NCBI GenBank assembly: GCA_006538405.1 | Contig: BJKQ01000016.1 | Span: 806,001 to 870,000, forward strand | Source: Hansfordia pulvinata | Taxonomy: Eukaryota > Ascomycota > Sordariomycetes > Xylariales | Length of the DNA: 64,000 nucleotides | Reading direction: 5' to 3' | Shown here: positions 33,726-46,527 of the stretch, piece after piece | Layout of the letters: the number at the start of each line of letters is the position of its first letter | Numbering within the stretch: position 1 is the first letter of the stretch | The notes under the pieces: generated by a model | The model's database searches: none | What the model saw: only the letters and a program-made list of their open reading frames with translations | Told to the model about the DNA's origin: nothing | Made by a program: the position numbers and the translations under genes

Positions 33726-36700
33726 GACGGCGGTGAATCGCTTTGAGACCTCGAGGTGGACTCGCAGTTGAACGTCCAGGGTGACACCAGAAGATCCGGA
33801 GCAGACCGAACAGTGACGTTGGCTTGTGAGGAGAGGCTCCGCAGGAGCACTTCCGCCAGCAGCCAGTCCAGGAGATTGTCGACCTGATCGCTTCTCCTCA
33901 AACAGACCTCTAACGGTTCTGGATGGCCTACCTGCTGGGCGGCCTTTCCGAGCGGCTCGGCCCAGGAAAATGATGTGTTACACAGACCACCGGGCGGCCG
34001 GGGTACACGATGTGGTGAGCAGGAGCTCTTCAGGTCAACAATCGGGCTTCTCCTGGGAGCAGTCTCCTGGGAGATATGCGAGGAACCTGGGTTGAGAATG
34101 TAGCAAGCCGCTGAGAGAGTTGCCCGAGGCTGGCGGGATAGCGTGAATGCGAGGATCGCGGCTGGTTAAGCTGGGTTCGAGTATACGAGTGGATGGTGGC
34201 AATGATTAGTGAACGAGAATAACAGCGGTTGATCTAGAATCTGAAGTCCGCCAAGACGCCCGGGACCGTTTTCTTTTGCCAGCTGGGCCACCCATGGACG
34301 GGAATTAGCCCAAGAGGGCCTAACGGCAATGGTTAGCCTCCAGGGGAGCCTGACGGGATGTGATCCGAGGGCCACCTGCCCAGTTAGGAGACGGAATCGA
34401 CCCTCGAGACCCATCGCACCCAGGAGCGCTTGCCCCTATCAGGTGTGCCTTGGGACGAGGTGTCAGTCGATAGCGCGGTCACAGCCTCTGGAGTGCGGTA
34501 CTCGTACGAGTAGTACGTACGCGTATGCCGCATCGCATTCTGACAGGGCCGGCAGGACCGCAAGCTCACCGGACAAGAGGCGACAGGCGGGCTTGGCTCC
34601 GCTCGCCGGCGTGGCGCGTGAGTGGCCATGCCGCCAGGAGACCCGTAGAGACTCGCTACCCGATCAGCGAAGCTGTTTGCCAGCAAGTAGCGAAAGGCCA
34701 ATCTGTGACAAGTCAAGTCGGGCATCTCGAAGGCCACCTTACGTGCAAGAATGTCGTGGGGAACTTGGCTACGACAACGCGGAAACCTCGCCTCACCACC
34801 ATAGGTACCTCACACCAGTGGCTACAAGCAGAGACCTGCGGGATATGACACCGCACAGGCTGTCTGATGACGGTCGCGACCTTGAATGCGGTAGCGACCT
34901 GCATTTTCTCAGACAGGGTTGGGTTGTCTTGTCGCGCCCAGGCACACGGCAAGGCTCCAGCAATAGTGGCGTTCCCGGAGAACGGGTGTGCACAACAGTC
35001 ACCCCCAGTCGACGGCAAGAGTCAACTCATATATGGCCGCGTATTTGGTCGGCCCATTAGTGTCGCCAGTGAGTATGGCTATTAACTGTCCAGAGTCGGG
35101 GAGCGGACGCATCAGAGAAAAGGCGACAGCCTGAGAGCCAGCAGCGGATTACACGAACCAGTGTCCAGGGCTCTGGGGTCATGTCTGACTTGCGCAGGCA
35201 GCAAGCATGCCCACGCTGGCCACTCGTAAGAGGGGGGCCGGGATTGGAAAGCGAAGATCGGCAGACGCGGAGGGGCGAACAGGGAAGAGCAGGCCGGTGT
35301 GGCCGGGCAGAAGATTCCCGTCATTATCCGAAGCCATCTCATGCATAATGTGGATCTTGTTGGGCCGCCTGGGAGAGTGACAAGTCGTGTTTGCGACCGG
35401 GCAGACAAGGGAGCGGAAGAAGAGGGGGAGAGAGCGACACTGGCCATGGAAGACTCTGTCAATGGCTCTGTCGGGCTGGGCAGTTCTCAATTATTACTCG
35501 TACGACTCGTACGACAAGGACGATGTGCCAGAACACCATATGGTACTCGTACCCGTTGTCGAGAGGACGGAATAATTGTCTGGTAAAAGCCGCCGGAAGA
35601 TGGTGGTGGGATAGGCCCCTGTGCTCGTACCAGCACGCTGGTGGATGGCGTGACCTGAAGAGCACTCGGCGTTCGGCGAGCGGAGGCGCCAAGAAGCCTT
35701 CCACATCGTGATGAGGTGAAGAAGGGGGCGGGGGCGGCAGAATTGCGGCGACGTGAGTAGCGCGTTGGCGACCGAAGCGTACCTAACGGATTAGAAGCGT
35801 CCCGTACTTGTAGGATAGGGCAGGGACAGGGCCGGGGCTCGGCGGACGCGGCACAGGCTGACGGACTAAAGCTGGGGCGGATGCTGGTCATACCTGCGGA
35901 TGATTGCGAAGCTGAGAATAAGGTTTTCGGATACGGCGTCCCTTCGATGCCTTGGCCGGAGCCAGCAGAGCTGAGCTGAGGGTGGCTCGCCTCGTGGCGG
36001 CGGCTGGGCTGGCCAGCTTGGCCGGGGTTGGTGGGCCACCCAACACCGATCATCGATAATGTTAGCAGGAAACATGGATAGGGGGCCAGCAGTATGGGGT
36101 TCGTGAGCGAGGAGGGATGAGACTGTTGTCAGCCGGGCGGCCTACTGTCTGAGCAATGGACGAGCGGATGTCTTTGCTCGGTGTGTGTGGTTGTAGGTGC
36201 TGGTGCTCCCGGCCTCGGCAGCGGCAGCGGGAGGCAGAAATGAGTGACTCGGCGTGGACTGGCTTCATGGCTGGTGGCAGGTGGAGTGGGTGGCTGCTTG
36301 GCCTCAATTGGCCTCGGGATGGGTCATTGTCATGGAGAGATTGGCTGGCGCCTTGCCTCCGTGAGAGTCAACCCATTTGGCCTCGGCGGGTAGGAGGCCA
36401 GGAACATTCAATCAGAGGGGAACATCCATGCTTGCTCACTCGGGTGCCAGGGCTGTTTCTGTGAAGGTTCCTCCACTGTGCCACTGTGCCCATTCCACAC
36501 AGGTACCTCCCTACCGGTATTGATCGACCCCAGTCGGCACACTTGAGACGAGGGCAATCGCGACCGGCGTGAGTCAGCCGGGCGAGTGCCATCCACCGAA
36601 GCCATTCCGCGGGGTGTGCGCGGGGGCGGCAGGTGGGTGCTATCAGATGCGATCTGGCAGGCACGGCCCAGCATCTCATCCACATCCACATGGAGCCTTT

Positions 36701-37484
36701 CAGATTCTCGATGCGCTGCAGGTGTGGTCCATCCCACAGGTGTACGAGCTCTCCGCCGCCGCCTTTGGGTGACGGATACCTCGACAGCCCTGCCGTCGCT
36801 GACGAGCAACCAAGTATTCCGAGTAGGTACCTCTGGAGGTAGGTAGCTGGTTGGGTCAAGGCAGCAGCCCACGCCACCATCAGCACCCTCCCTCTTACGT
36901 CAGAGCCTCTTTACATACTCGTACAGCTGGATCCCGAAATTTCTGCCTTTGCTGCGCATTCATGGATCGGTGTCTTGAGATATATAGCATCGCGGGTGCC
37001 CGATATCGAAGCTGAGGTCCAATCCGGTCCTGCCTTGACCGGCTTACACGTGGTATCCTATCTCACGGCTTGTACCCGCCCTCAACCTTGAGGTAGCTAT
37101 CTACCCACGTACCTGGACAAAGCGACTTGGGAGCCTGCCTGCCTGTCTTCCCCAGTTGTCTCCCAGCGTCTCATCAGTGGCCTTCATCCTGACAGCGCCT
37201 GCCACACTCCCGCTGGGAGGTCTTCCTATTGGACCAGCTTCCGCGCCCACGAAGACTTCGTGTCCCCATCTTCTCGGACAAGCCGATAAAGGTCTCCCAC
37301 TTGCCCGCGCCGGCTGCTCTGCCTCCATTTCGTGCGAGACCGAAACGCCCAGCTCCTCTGTCCAGTCCCCCGCCCCGCACAGCCGAACGGCCTCCGTGCG
37401 CCGCCCGCCGTCGCGCTGTCTTTGCCCGCCAGCCCCAGAGCCGTCCAAACCTTGCCTTGATTCACCTGAACAAGGCCCTGCACC
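33726..37484. other. Long gene-poor stretch
   Basis: No supported gene in about 3.8 kb. The part next to 33726 is the bZIP promoter and probably a long 5' leader. Frames of 100-190 codons at 34384-34737, 35112-35462 and 35487-36053 lack motifs, and both strands are open in several frames, typical of GC-rich non-coding DNA. Near 35506-35550 there are repeats of CGTACGA-like units. Confidence 0.5.
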
Positions 37485-40400
37485 ATGGAGCCCCCGACCC
37501 GGCTGGACGCCGATCTCTTCGCAGCCATCTGCGACAAGCACCCCGCAGACCAAGCCGCCGAGCTACAACAGGCACAGGCCCGCCACGGCTGCGACACGGT
37601 CTACAGAAGTCTCATTGGCCTGGTCCGCAGCCAAGCGCTCCCCCTACCGTCTTCCACATCTTCCTCGCTACCTGCAAAGACCCCGCTCCCCTTGTCCACG
37701 CCCTGCGCCAGCCCGACTCGGCCCTTACTCGCAAGTTGGCCATCAAACATGTCGGCAAGCGTGCCCGTGCCGATGCCGACTTTCTGCCCCTATGGGACTG
37801 CCTCGGCGCCACCCCCGGCTGTATGGCCACCATGGCCACCTTGTCGGTCGACGAGGTTGAAAGATTGTGCCAGGCCATTGGCGATGCCAGCACTACGCAG
37901 CACTCCTCTCAAGGCCGCCAGCGTTGCATCACGCAGCTGCTCGAAGCGCTGACCCGTACTGCTGCCCAAGACGAGACGATCCCTCCCAACCCGGACCCTC
38001 GCCCCCTTGTTTCGTGTTATCGGCTGCTTCTGCCTGCCTGTTCCTCTCAAGCCGTAGTACAGCAGACACCTCGAAGCAACCGTCCGAGTAGACGGACCGT
38101 CCAAGCACATGCTCCTGCTTTCCAGAGCCATGTTCTTGAACAGGTATTTCCTGACGCGGGCGGGGAGTCAAGATCACCTCGTATCGCCACGTTCTGGATC
38201 AGAGCCTTGAATTTGCAATGGACGTTCTGCGCCGTCTTGAACAGAGCCCGCCTGGTCTGAGAACCAACGGGGAGGTTTTTATGAAAGACGTGGCTTATCC
38301 TTTGGCGAGACGCCTCGCGCGGCGCCGGGATAGTGACGCTCTGCAGATTGCCTTCTACAGCCTATTCCTGAGCTGCGCTCGCAAGGAATCTGCTATCGCC
38401 TCTCAAATCCACAAAGGCTTCGTCAGTAAGGCTGTCTCCGCTTGGAAGCGCGCCCGTACCTCCGAAGCTGCATCGGCTCTCGAGCACGCCCTCGGCACGC
38501 TCATTGGCCTCATCAAGGACAAGAAACAGTGCAGCATGGATGTCATTCAATTCCAGCTGTCCAGGGTTAATCCAGCCAAGCGCTTCAGACTCTTGCAGTT
38601 GTATCTGAAGCACGCGACAGGGTACGGTGCAGATTTCACCTTGTCTTCCGAGACCATGGGTACGAACTACAAATCCCTGGATATCAAATGGCCATTGAAG
38701 GTCTTACTGTTGCTGCCCTCGGGCATATCTGTCAAACTCTTCAACACCCTCAGAGCCATTCACACGGACGGCAAGTTTCTTGCCGAGTCCGACCAAAATG
38801 GCTTCAGGGGGTCCTCTCTTGAACCCTCCCGTTCTACGGGCGGAGAGCTAGCCAATCCAGACAGCGTGTCTGCGCTCCTAAACGCTCGAGACTGCCAGCC
38901 TGAGTCAAGTTGGCTCGGCAGGGCCGAGTACATTCTGCATGAGCTCAAAAAGCAAGCAGCGACCACACGCACCGCCGAGAAGCGCGCAGACTTGGTGTGT
39001 GCTGCCATTCACTTTTCCATTGCGACAGGACGCCTCGATACATTTGCCGAAACTCTCCTATGGGCTCGAAGATTCAACAAGGACCCTACTACAACACGAA
39101 AGATCTACGGGATCAGGTCCGTCGACACTGTTGAGGGCCTCGGGCTTCTCAGCGGCCTCCCTGCGCCGGATGAGAGAGACGCTTTTAGATCCCTTGATTC
39201 GATTCGATCCAACATCGAAGAGGCAAATAGTATCATCCTGCAAGCCCTCGAGACCGTGTCGATGATGCTCCACGAGCCCAACTTTCGTTATCATGACGTG
39301 AGGGCAATTCTGTGTCTTCCTGGAGACGTCGTCGAATGTCGCGTCGATCGAGCAGTCACCGCATTTCGTGCCAAAGGTGTCTCTGATGCGGACATTTTCG
39401 AAACTGTGTGGGCTCCCACACTAGACATGCTTATCGAGGCCGAGAAGTATGGTCTGAAAGAAGGCCGAGAAAACATGAGATTGAACACCGTTTACGGGCC
39501 TTTCAATTCGTTTGGAGCGGCCCCCGAGCGTGGCACCAAGCCCCATTACCGACGATTCCTGGACTGTTTAAGTCAACGTCGTGATGCGCTCTGGGTGGAA
39601 CATCGCGCAGCGACTCGCCCAACTACGATGACCCTCTCATCGCCATGGCCCCGCGGGCTGCCCATTCAGCTTCTCTGCCCAGCTCCGGATGATGTCCTTC
39701 AAGGCATGGCTTACCTGGAGTCGCGGGCTGCGAAGGTGGTGTTCGCAACCAACTTATTAAGCCCGCTTCCAGACGATGCCGAAGTCAAGGAAGCCATAGG
39801 CCCGTTTGTTGACGACTATCGCTTTGCCTTGAAGGTCTACGTCCTTTCCGTCGAAGAAGGCGGCCAGCGTGATGCGAGGATCCTGGGTGCCTGGAAACAT
39901 GTGCTGGCAGAAATCACCCAAGGTAGGATGTCGACGAAGGAGGCCGAGTGCTATTGGTTCTCTGCCTTCGATAGTCTTCCTGCCTTGCCTCCTCAGATAG
40001 CCTCTTTGAGACTATCGAGGCGACCGGCTTTCCCTCCCGACGTCGACGCGAGTACCCCATCGGAGTGGCATCCGGACCCGGATGCAGCCCTCCCCGACAA
40101 GCTAGAAACTACTCGGTTGCGAGAATCAGTCCTGGGTTGCCTCCTCCATCAGAGAAACTTGAATCTCTTCGCCAACGCCAATCTCCCATTCGCAATACCA
40201 CCGCGGCAGAATGGGCCATCCAAGATACCTTCTATTTGGGACCAAAAGGCACCCCTGAAACTCCCCTCAGCAACCCGAGACGCTCTCGGAACCGCTGCCA
40301 TGCTATATATCAATACCAGACATGGATCCGATGCATCACTTCTCAGATCTCCTTTCCCATCGCCTGCTTGTCTTCGAATACCCGCGCTCTTTCTCGACGA

Positions 40401-42384
40401 GGAGTTTGTCGAGAAAGAAAGCAAGGTTTCTGAAATGAGCCAAGTCCTGCTGCTGATTGCCGAGCTATCTGCGTCGGTGCCCGTGCATCCTTTGGCCCAG
40501 CTCAGCCACTCTCTCTTGAGCAAGATGAAAGCTACCAAAGGCGAAGATGGCAAGCTCCATGAAGCCGCTATGGGCGTTCTCCTGCGACTCACCAGGTCTG
40601 ACACTCCCGAGTCTGCTTGCCCCGCAATTCAGGACTTGGTGCTCAACAACCAGGATGATAGCTCTTGGCACCGACATTTCGTCAACAAGAGATATTTGCG
40701 CCGTCTGCGAGCCGAGCAAGCCCAGTCATTTCTAGACGGTCTTTTCCGCGCCGTGATCAACAGAACTCGGGACCAGGATAGGCTGAGAAAGGCGCAGGGC
40801 GAGGCAGACGCAGCCAAAGAACCTTCTGTCCCCTTCATGAAGATCTCGACCATCAAAATGATTGCACAGGTTTTGCGCGACGCTAAATACATCAGCCACG
40901 ACTGCGCATGCAGCTTACTCGAAGATCTGGTCGTCAGCTCGTCCCATCACGACATCCAGATCGCCGTTCTGGAGGGCCTGCTCACCATGCGATCAGGAAC
41001 AGATGATCACGATCTCCGAACACGCATTCTGGACATTGTGGTAACTCATATTGTCCCGCGCGCAGCCTCCATAGACGAACGCAACCCGATTCCGAGGCAG
41101 GACTGGCTCGATGCCCAGACGACAACGGAGAAGACTTTGCCGCTCATGTACGAAGGCGAGAGCTTGGACGAGATGCCTCCAATGATGAAACTTCTCCATG
41201 ATGAAACCGGCAAGCGTCATATCAAGGAAGACCCACGCGAGCTGGCTCTGTGGATGGATCGGGTTATCGTGCCTCTCATGCAGCAATCGTCAGCCAACCA
41301 CAACGAATGGACTCGAATGTTTTTGAGGCAGAACGGTCTTTCCACTGGAGCTGCAGAGTGCCTCCCTCTGGTGCCAGCGAGACTGAGTCTTCTCTTGGAC
41401 AATTTTACTTCATTTGCGCCAAGTCTGCCCTCCACGACGTTTGACGAGATTGAAAAGCTCCAGTGGATGCTTCTCGCGCCGCCGACAATCGTCAAGGAGG
41501 TCACTGCCGCAATCCAAGCCGACGGCGAGCTTCAGCAAACCAACGGTGCCCGGCATTGGCTCCATACATGGCAAGTAGCCGCCAGCAACGTCGTGTGGGA
41601 CTATGGCCTCAAAGCTTCGGCCGTCGTTCTCTGCTCACCTGGCTTTGACTTGGAGGCGGGTGGGGCCGCCGGTGCCACTCGGCGGAGACTCCAGGAATTT
41701 CTCCTGGCGCTGGGCCGTCATGTGGTGACGACGTCGCAAACTCAGAACTTCAGGTATCTTGTCGAGGGTACCTATTGGGACTTGCCCGAGAAGCCTGAAG
41801 TGCACGAGCTCTGGCTCAACAATGCCCTGCCCGTTCTGGAGGAGCTACTTGGGACTATTGCCGAGTTGCGTACTGAAGCCTGGCAACGCGACGCACATCG
41901 GTCTCCCGAGGTCTTGCCCAATCTTTTCTCGCGACGTCTTGATCTCTTCAAGATGAAGCATGATTGCAGTTACCACGGCGGGAAGCTTCCGCGAGGAGTT
42001 GACGCCTTTGTGGAAGAAATAGATGTGATCATCGAGGACGTGATTTCCAAGGACCAACCCTACCACACGCTCTGGGACGACCTGGAGGGGGCGGTGACCG
42101 CCAAGCTCGACGACAGCCTCGGCGTCACCGTGGCCACACGATTGGGCCACCTGCCGCCATCTGTTGACCCGCGAAAGCTGCCCTTGGCTGCCCAACTTCG
42201 CATCGAGCTGGCGGAGCATGTGCTCATATTCGCAACCTCCCCGGGAGAAGAAGAGTTGCTGAAGCTGAAGGTCATGTTGGAGGATTGGTCTTCATCGCCC
42301 TCTGAGCACATCAGAGAGAAGGGTAGACGGGTGTATGAGCAGTTGACCTCGGAATCGGGTAGACGGTACCGCTTCCGGCTGTGA
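37485..42384 (+). CDS. Very large uncharacterised protein, probably helical
   Basis: A single 4.17-kb open stretch (38218-42384, 1388 codons) is certainly coding. Its natural N-terminus lies upstream in other frames. MEPPTRLDADLFAAICDKHP begins at 37485. One extra C in the run 37640-37644 joins it to VFHIFLATCKDPAPLVHALR and KLAIKHVGKRARADADFLPL. Near 38054-38060 the coherent frame changes to HLEATVRVDGPSKHMLLLSR, and near 38180 to RHVLDQSLEFAMDVLRRLEQ. If these are repaired the protein is about 1632 residues. It is rich in Leu, Ala, Arg and Glu with no signal peptide, no strong membrane span and no catalytic motif I know, and reads like a helical-repeat scaffold. I do not recognise it. Short introns cannot explain the breaks, because too little sequence is available. 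Confidence 0.75.
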
Positions 42385-45300
42385 AGCGTGTCCTCATCCG
42401 GTGGGCGGACCCCCGTGCTCTGGAACAAAACTGCGAAAATGGATTGCCATTGTGTCTAGCGGAAGACAGTCTAAAAATGGATCCAACTTCCAAGCGCCTT
42501 CACAGAAGTTCCTGTCACGGGTACGTTTGCTTTCATGTGCCACGTTCTGTCTTTTGTTTGCCTTCATTCCTGGTTCAAGTCGAGTCTGCATGACCGAAAC
42601 TCCGCGCTGTGCTCTGTGTGGCGACTCCACACGTAGATTAACCGACCTGGCCAATGAACCGATATGAAGCCCAGCTAGCAATGTAATGATGGTCCACGCG
42701 AGACAATAATTGGCAAGACCACAGCGCTAGACTTTTCGAGGCGGCTGGAATCCGCAGTGGGAAGGCAAGCAACCTATGCCATCAGCCGTATAAGTCATTC
42801 CGAGGCGAAAGCCATGCGATTTGAGTTCGTACAGCCCCGCGGCCACGCAATAAATACGATGCATGTCCCCATCGGGTAGGACGGCAGTGTCAACCCAGGA
42901 CTCCTGCGAGCATAAGGCTGGAGCTGGGAATTGGAACTTGCCCCTATGCTCGAGCGCCTGTCGGGTGGGAAGGCCCCGCCCTCGACGCTACGCGGAGCCG
43001 TTCATCCTTCTTGCGCGCGATCGAACCGGATGCGGCAATGTAAAGTGTGAGGTTACGGCTGGCGAAGCCGGTACGTGTGGAAATACAGGCTATATAAGAT
43101 GTAGAAACGGTCAAGTAATTGATCCGTACGTGCGGTGCCATACTTTTACTGTTTCACAGTACGCGCTTGTGGCAGTCTGATTGGACGGCGACAGGGTGAG
43201 ATTGGTGAAATTTCCGTCGATCGCCTGGGACGCCGAAGCGAGAGCTAGAGTTATACGTAGAATTTAGACAAGGCATTGCACTGGCTTCGATGAGTTCCTT
43301 GGGTTGTCAGGTGCCCAAAGAATCGAGCCTCGCGGCAATTTTTGCCCGGTCTGACACCGCAGAGTCCAGACATGATGAGAGCGCCCCCTCGGGTTGTCTT
43401 TGAAAGGTCCATGGCACTCGACCGGGTCGGTTTTAGACAGTGACAAGCCGCGTTGTGGGATGCTGCGCCGTATGTGTCATCCGCTTCGGAAACACGACTA
43501 ACAATAGAGTCTAGACGGGGTGCAAGTTAGCGAGCGCCGAGCGCGCTTACACGAACATCAAGTATACACTCGCTTACCTAGTTCACATCCTCCGCCACCA
43601 AAGCCGTCGCTCCCACAGTGTGGAAATCCAGTGCGACTCAGCCAGACCCTGGTGAGCCGCTTGATTGTTCTGGGCCAGGACAGGCTTGCATCATGCCGCC
43701 ATCTGGGTGCCCGACTAGAGACGCCGATGCGAGTTCAAAGGGCGCCTGTGCACTATTTCGCCGCCGGTTCTCGTACTGTCTTCTTTTTTTATGTTATTAT
43801 TCGTGTTCTTTTCCGCTTTGGGGCCTCAACCGTCCTCACGCCACCATCTGCAACTGGCGACTGCTTGGCTTGGGACACAACGGATGATGAAGAGAATGCC
43901 ACCGAGCGCCACCATAGGCGAGTAGCTCGGTGGTGAAGCCAAGTCAAGTGAGGGAGCCATCGACTCGGTTATCAGCCTGGTTGGAAGTTGGAACCGACAC
44001 ACGGAAGCGATTTCGCCCGGTTCCCGCGAGGCAAACTGCCACTTCTGAAGAAGTGTGGCCCGTCAGACCACCGCGCTCTTTGCTGTACTAACTAATAGTA
44101 ACTAGGCCCGATGGATACCTTTCAGAATGTTCGCCACTAGCGATGAGAGCTACCATGGAGTCGCATGGAGTCGAGGGGCGTCAGGCTCCTGTAGCGTCGT
44201 GGTGCTTGATTATCGCTGCCTTGACATGGCGAAATCTAGCAGACTTGAGGCCGCGGCGGTCGCACTGGACTGCGGGACAGCGCTTACAGTCCGGTGACCA
44301 TCAGGAATAGATCTTGCTATGTGGCTACTAAACGGAGGCAACTATCGGCCGCAGGTCTCGTTCTACGACGGTTTGGGCCATCATGGAGGCGGCATGGGCC
44401 AGATCGACTGCAAAAGACACCAATAATAACAAGGGAACGAAAAAACTAGAGAGAGAAAACAACCGGTGGCAGGGTCTGGAATCGCTACAGCGAGGCGTTG
44501 TGGCGGTCGAACTCTGTGGCAGCATGCATGTGCTTTGGTTGCGATTTTACGCACAAGTACACACAAACAGCCAAGTGACAACCTCAAGAGCTGGATGGAT
44601 GCCCGCGGTTGGAACAGAGTATTCAACCCGGTCCCGGAGCAGGCTCTTCTACCGTGCGGACGGTATATAGGTCTTCAGCATATTGACGCATCTGAGGTAG
44701 GCAGATTGGTAGTTTACCCTTGGCCTCTCAGGCTAGGAGGAACCGAATGGGAGTGCGCCGCCCATCCGAGACCCAGACGCGCCGGCCAACATGGACGTGA
44801 ATCACACGAGACATGGATGGCGGCTTCACGCCGCCACTCTGAGGCTTGGGAGTCGCGCCCCAACACAAGACGATGGCGGCCTGGCACTGCCGCGACGCAT
44901 CCGCAGCATGGCGATGCTGAGATGGGCAGGCGTTGGAGAGTTGTGAGAGTGTGCATACAGGCAACAAGAAGGAACCCAGAGCTTCCATGGCGTTGCCAGG
45001 CAGCATAGCATAGTGCGACGGCGTGGTTGTCCCGCCCGGGTGGCTGAGTTAGGTACTCCGTAAGGCGGCGGGCGTGCCGCGGCTCCGACCGGCCCCAGTA
45101 CGAGTACGAGTAGGGCTGCACAGCCCCCCGGCTTGCCGAAAGGGCGTATCAGCATTAGCCCCGGGGCTCGTAGGTATGCTCACGACGACGCCTGGTTTCC
45201 CTCTATGGATCTCCGTATCCTCACGTTGGGTATCTACATGCAACTTGTAGGCTTTCCAAAACGCCTGCGGGCCGGCTCAGCCACGGAGTCTCTCCTGGTC

Positions 45301-46527
45301 GATCGTAGTCAGAGGCGGGGAGCCGCGGAAACAAGTGCCGGTATGTATCTGGATACCTCCTGCACCAACCCCGATTTATCCCCGATGTACGTAGCTACCT
45401 GAATATCTACCTCTGTACCTTACCTAATGTGCCTAGACAGTCCGAGCTCGCACCGTACCGCAGGCGGATAGCGCCACACCACGGCAGCGCAGCCACTGCG
45501 GGCGGGACTAGTTATGATAGCCACAGGCGCATGGATGGCGACGGGATGGAATCTAACGAGCATCCATGAATCCGAGGTTTTGGTTCTCTCTTGTTTGTCA
45601 CCCCATTCTTTTCGCTCTCGGGCCATCCAACACAATACCACCAATGGCGCATCAAAGAGCCCAGATAGCCATTTGATGGCCACGGTGGCACTGTGGCTCA
45701 GTGTGGACGCCCGCCACCCGACTCCAGACTGGTGCGGCCTAACAGACGCGTGAGAGCCACCAGATCCATGTTCGCGTTTGCGTGCGTATGCGTGTTGGTA
45801 CTTGCGGTGTTTGCGACTGTTGGTGTACCGTGTACGTGTTTGCACTTGCAGACTGCAGTGTTTGTGTTTGCGGTTTGCGACTGTGTTTGCGACTGGATTT
45901 GCGTCTGGTTTTGCGACTGGGGTTGCGACTGGGTTTGCGACTGGGTTTGCGGGTTCCAACATATCACAGACTCACAGTGATTGCCATCTCGCTACGTGAG
46001 CGGCAACGGGAGCGCCGACCCTCGATTGGTGCTCCAGCTCGCGTCTGGTCTTGAACTCCGCTGGCCCGCTGCTGCCTTGGTAACGCGTTATCCCTTAACA
46101 CCCAGTTCAACGGCGATCACCGAGAAAGGTCTCTCTTGCCGAGACGGAAAAAGCTGCTTATTAGCCGGCTTTGCTCTGCCCGCTATCACTATCGCCATCC
46201 CCACTTGGTGCTTCTCGCCCATCTCGCCAATTCGCCTTTGCCACCACGGCCTGCGCTCGTTCTCCGCCTCCAGCTACATCCGAGACGGCAACAACCTTGA
46301 CATCTGATCAAACGACGGCGCTTTCCGCGAGAGGGAGATCTCCGCGTGTTCTTCATAAAGAATGCCCGAGTCGGCACTCTCCGGGTCCAGGGAATGGAAT
46401 GTGAGCATCCAAGGTTTCCTACTTCATCTTTCACTCTCAAGCACTTCCCTCCGAATAGACCTATCACCCACACTGAGAGAAGACTCTATTTTTCCATCTC
46501 AAACACCGGCTTGCAAAAGACCTCACT
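42385..46527. other. Long gene-poor stretch
   Basis: No supported gene in about 4.1 kb. All longer frames lack motifs and overlap on both strands. It contains the minisatellite at 45873-45953 and several TACCTACCT-like patches near 45370-45430. Confidence 0.5.
45873..45953. repeat. 12-bp minisatellite, TTTGCGACTGGG unit
   Basis: About seven variants of TTTGCGACTGGG in a row with a few substitutions. Because 12 is a multiple of three, all frames on both strands stay open and encode repetitive peptides (for example Thr-Gln-Ser-Gln on the minus strand). These should not be taken for genes. Confidence 0.85.

Noticed and set aside
35112..36053. Proline/serine-rich minus-strand frames
   Set aside because: Several frames open on both strands at once, typical of GC-rich non-coding DNA.
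45420..45962. 180-codon frame with N-P-V-A-T-type peptide repeats
   Set aside because: Produced by the 12-bp minisatellite, which keeps all frames open.
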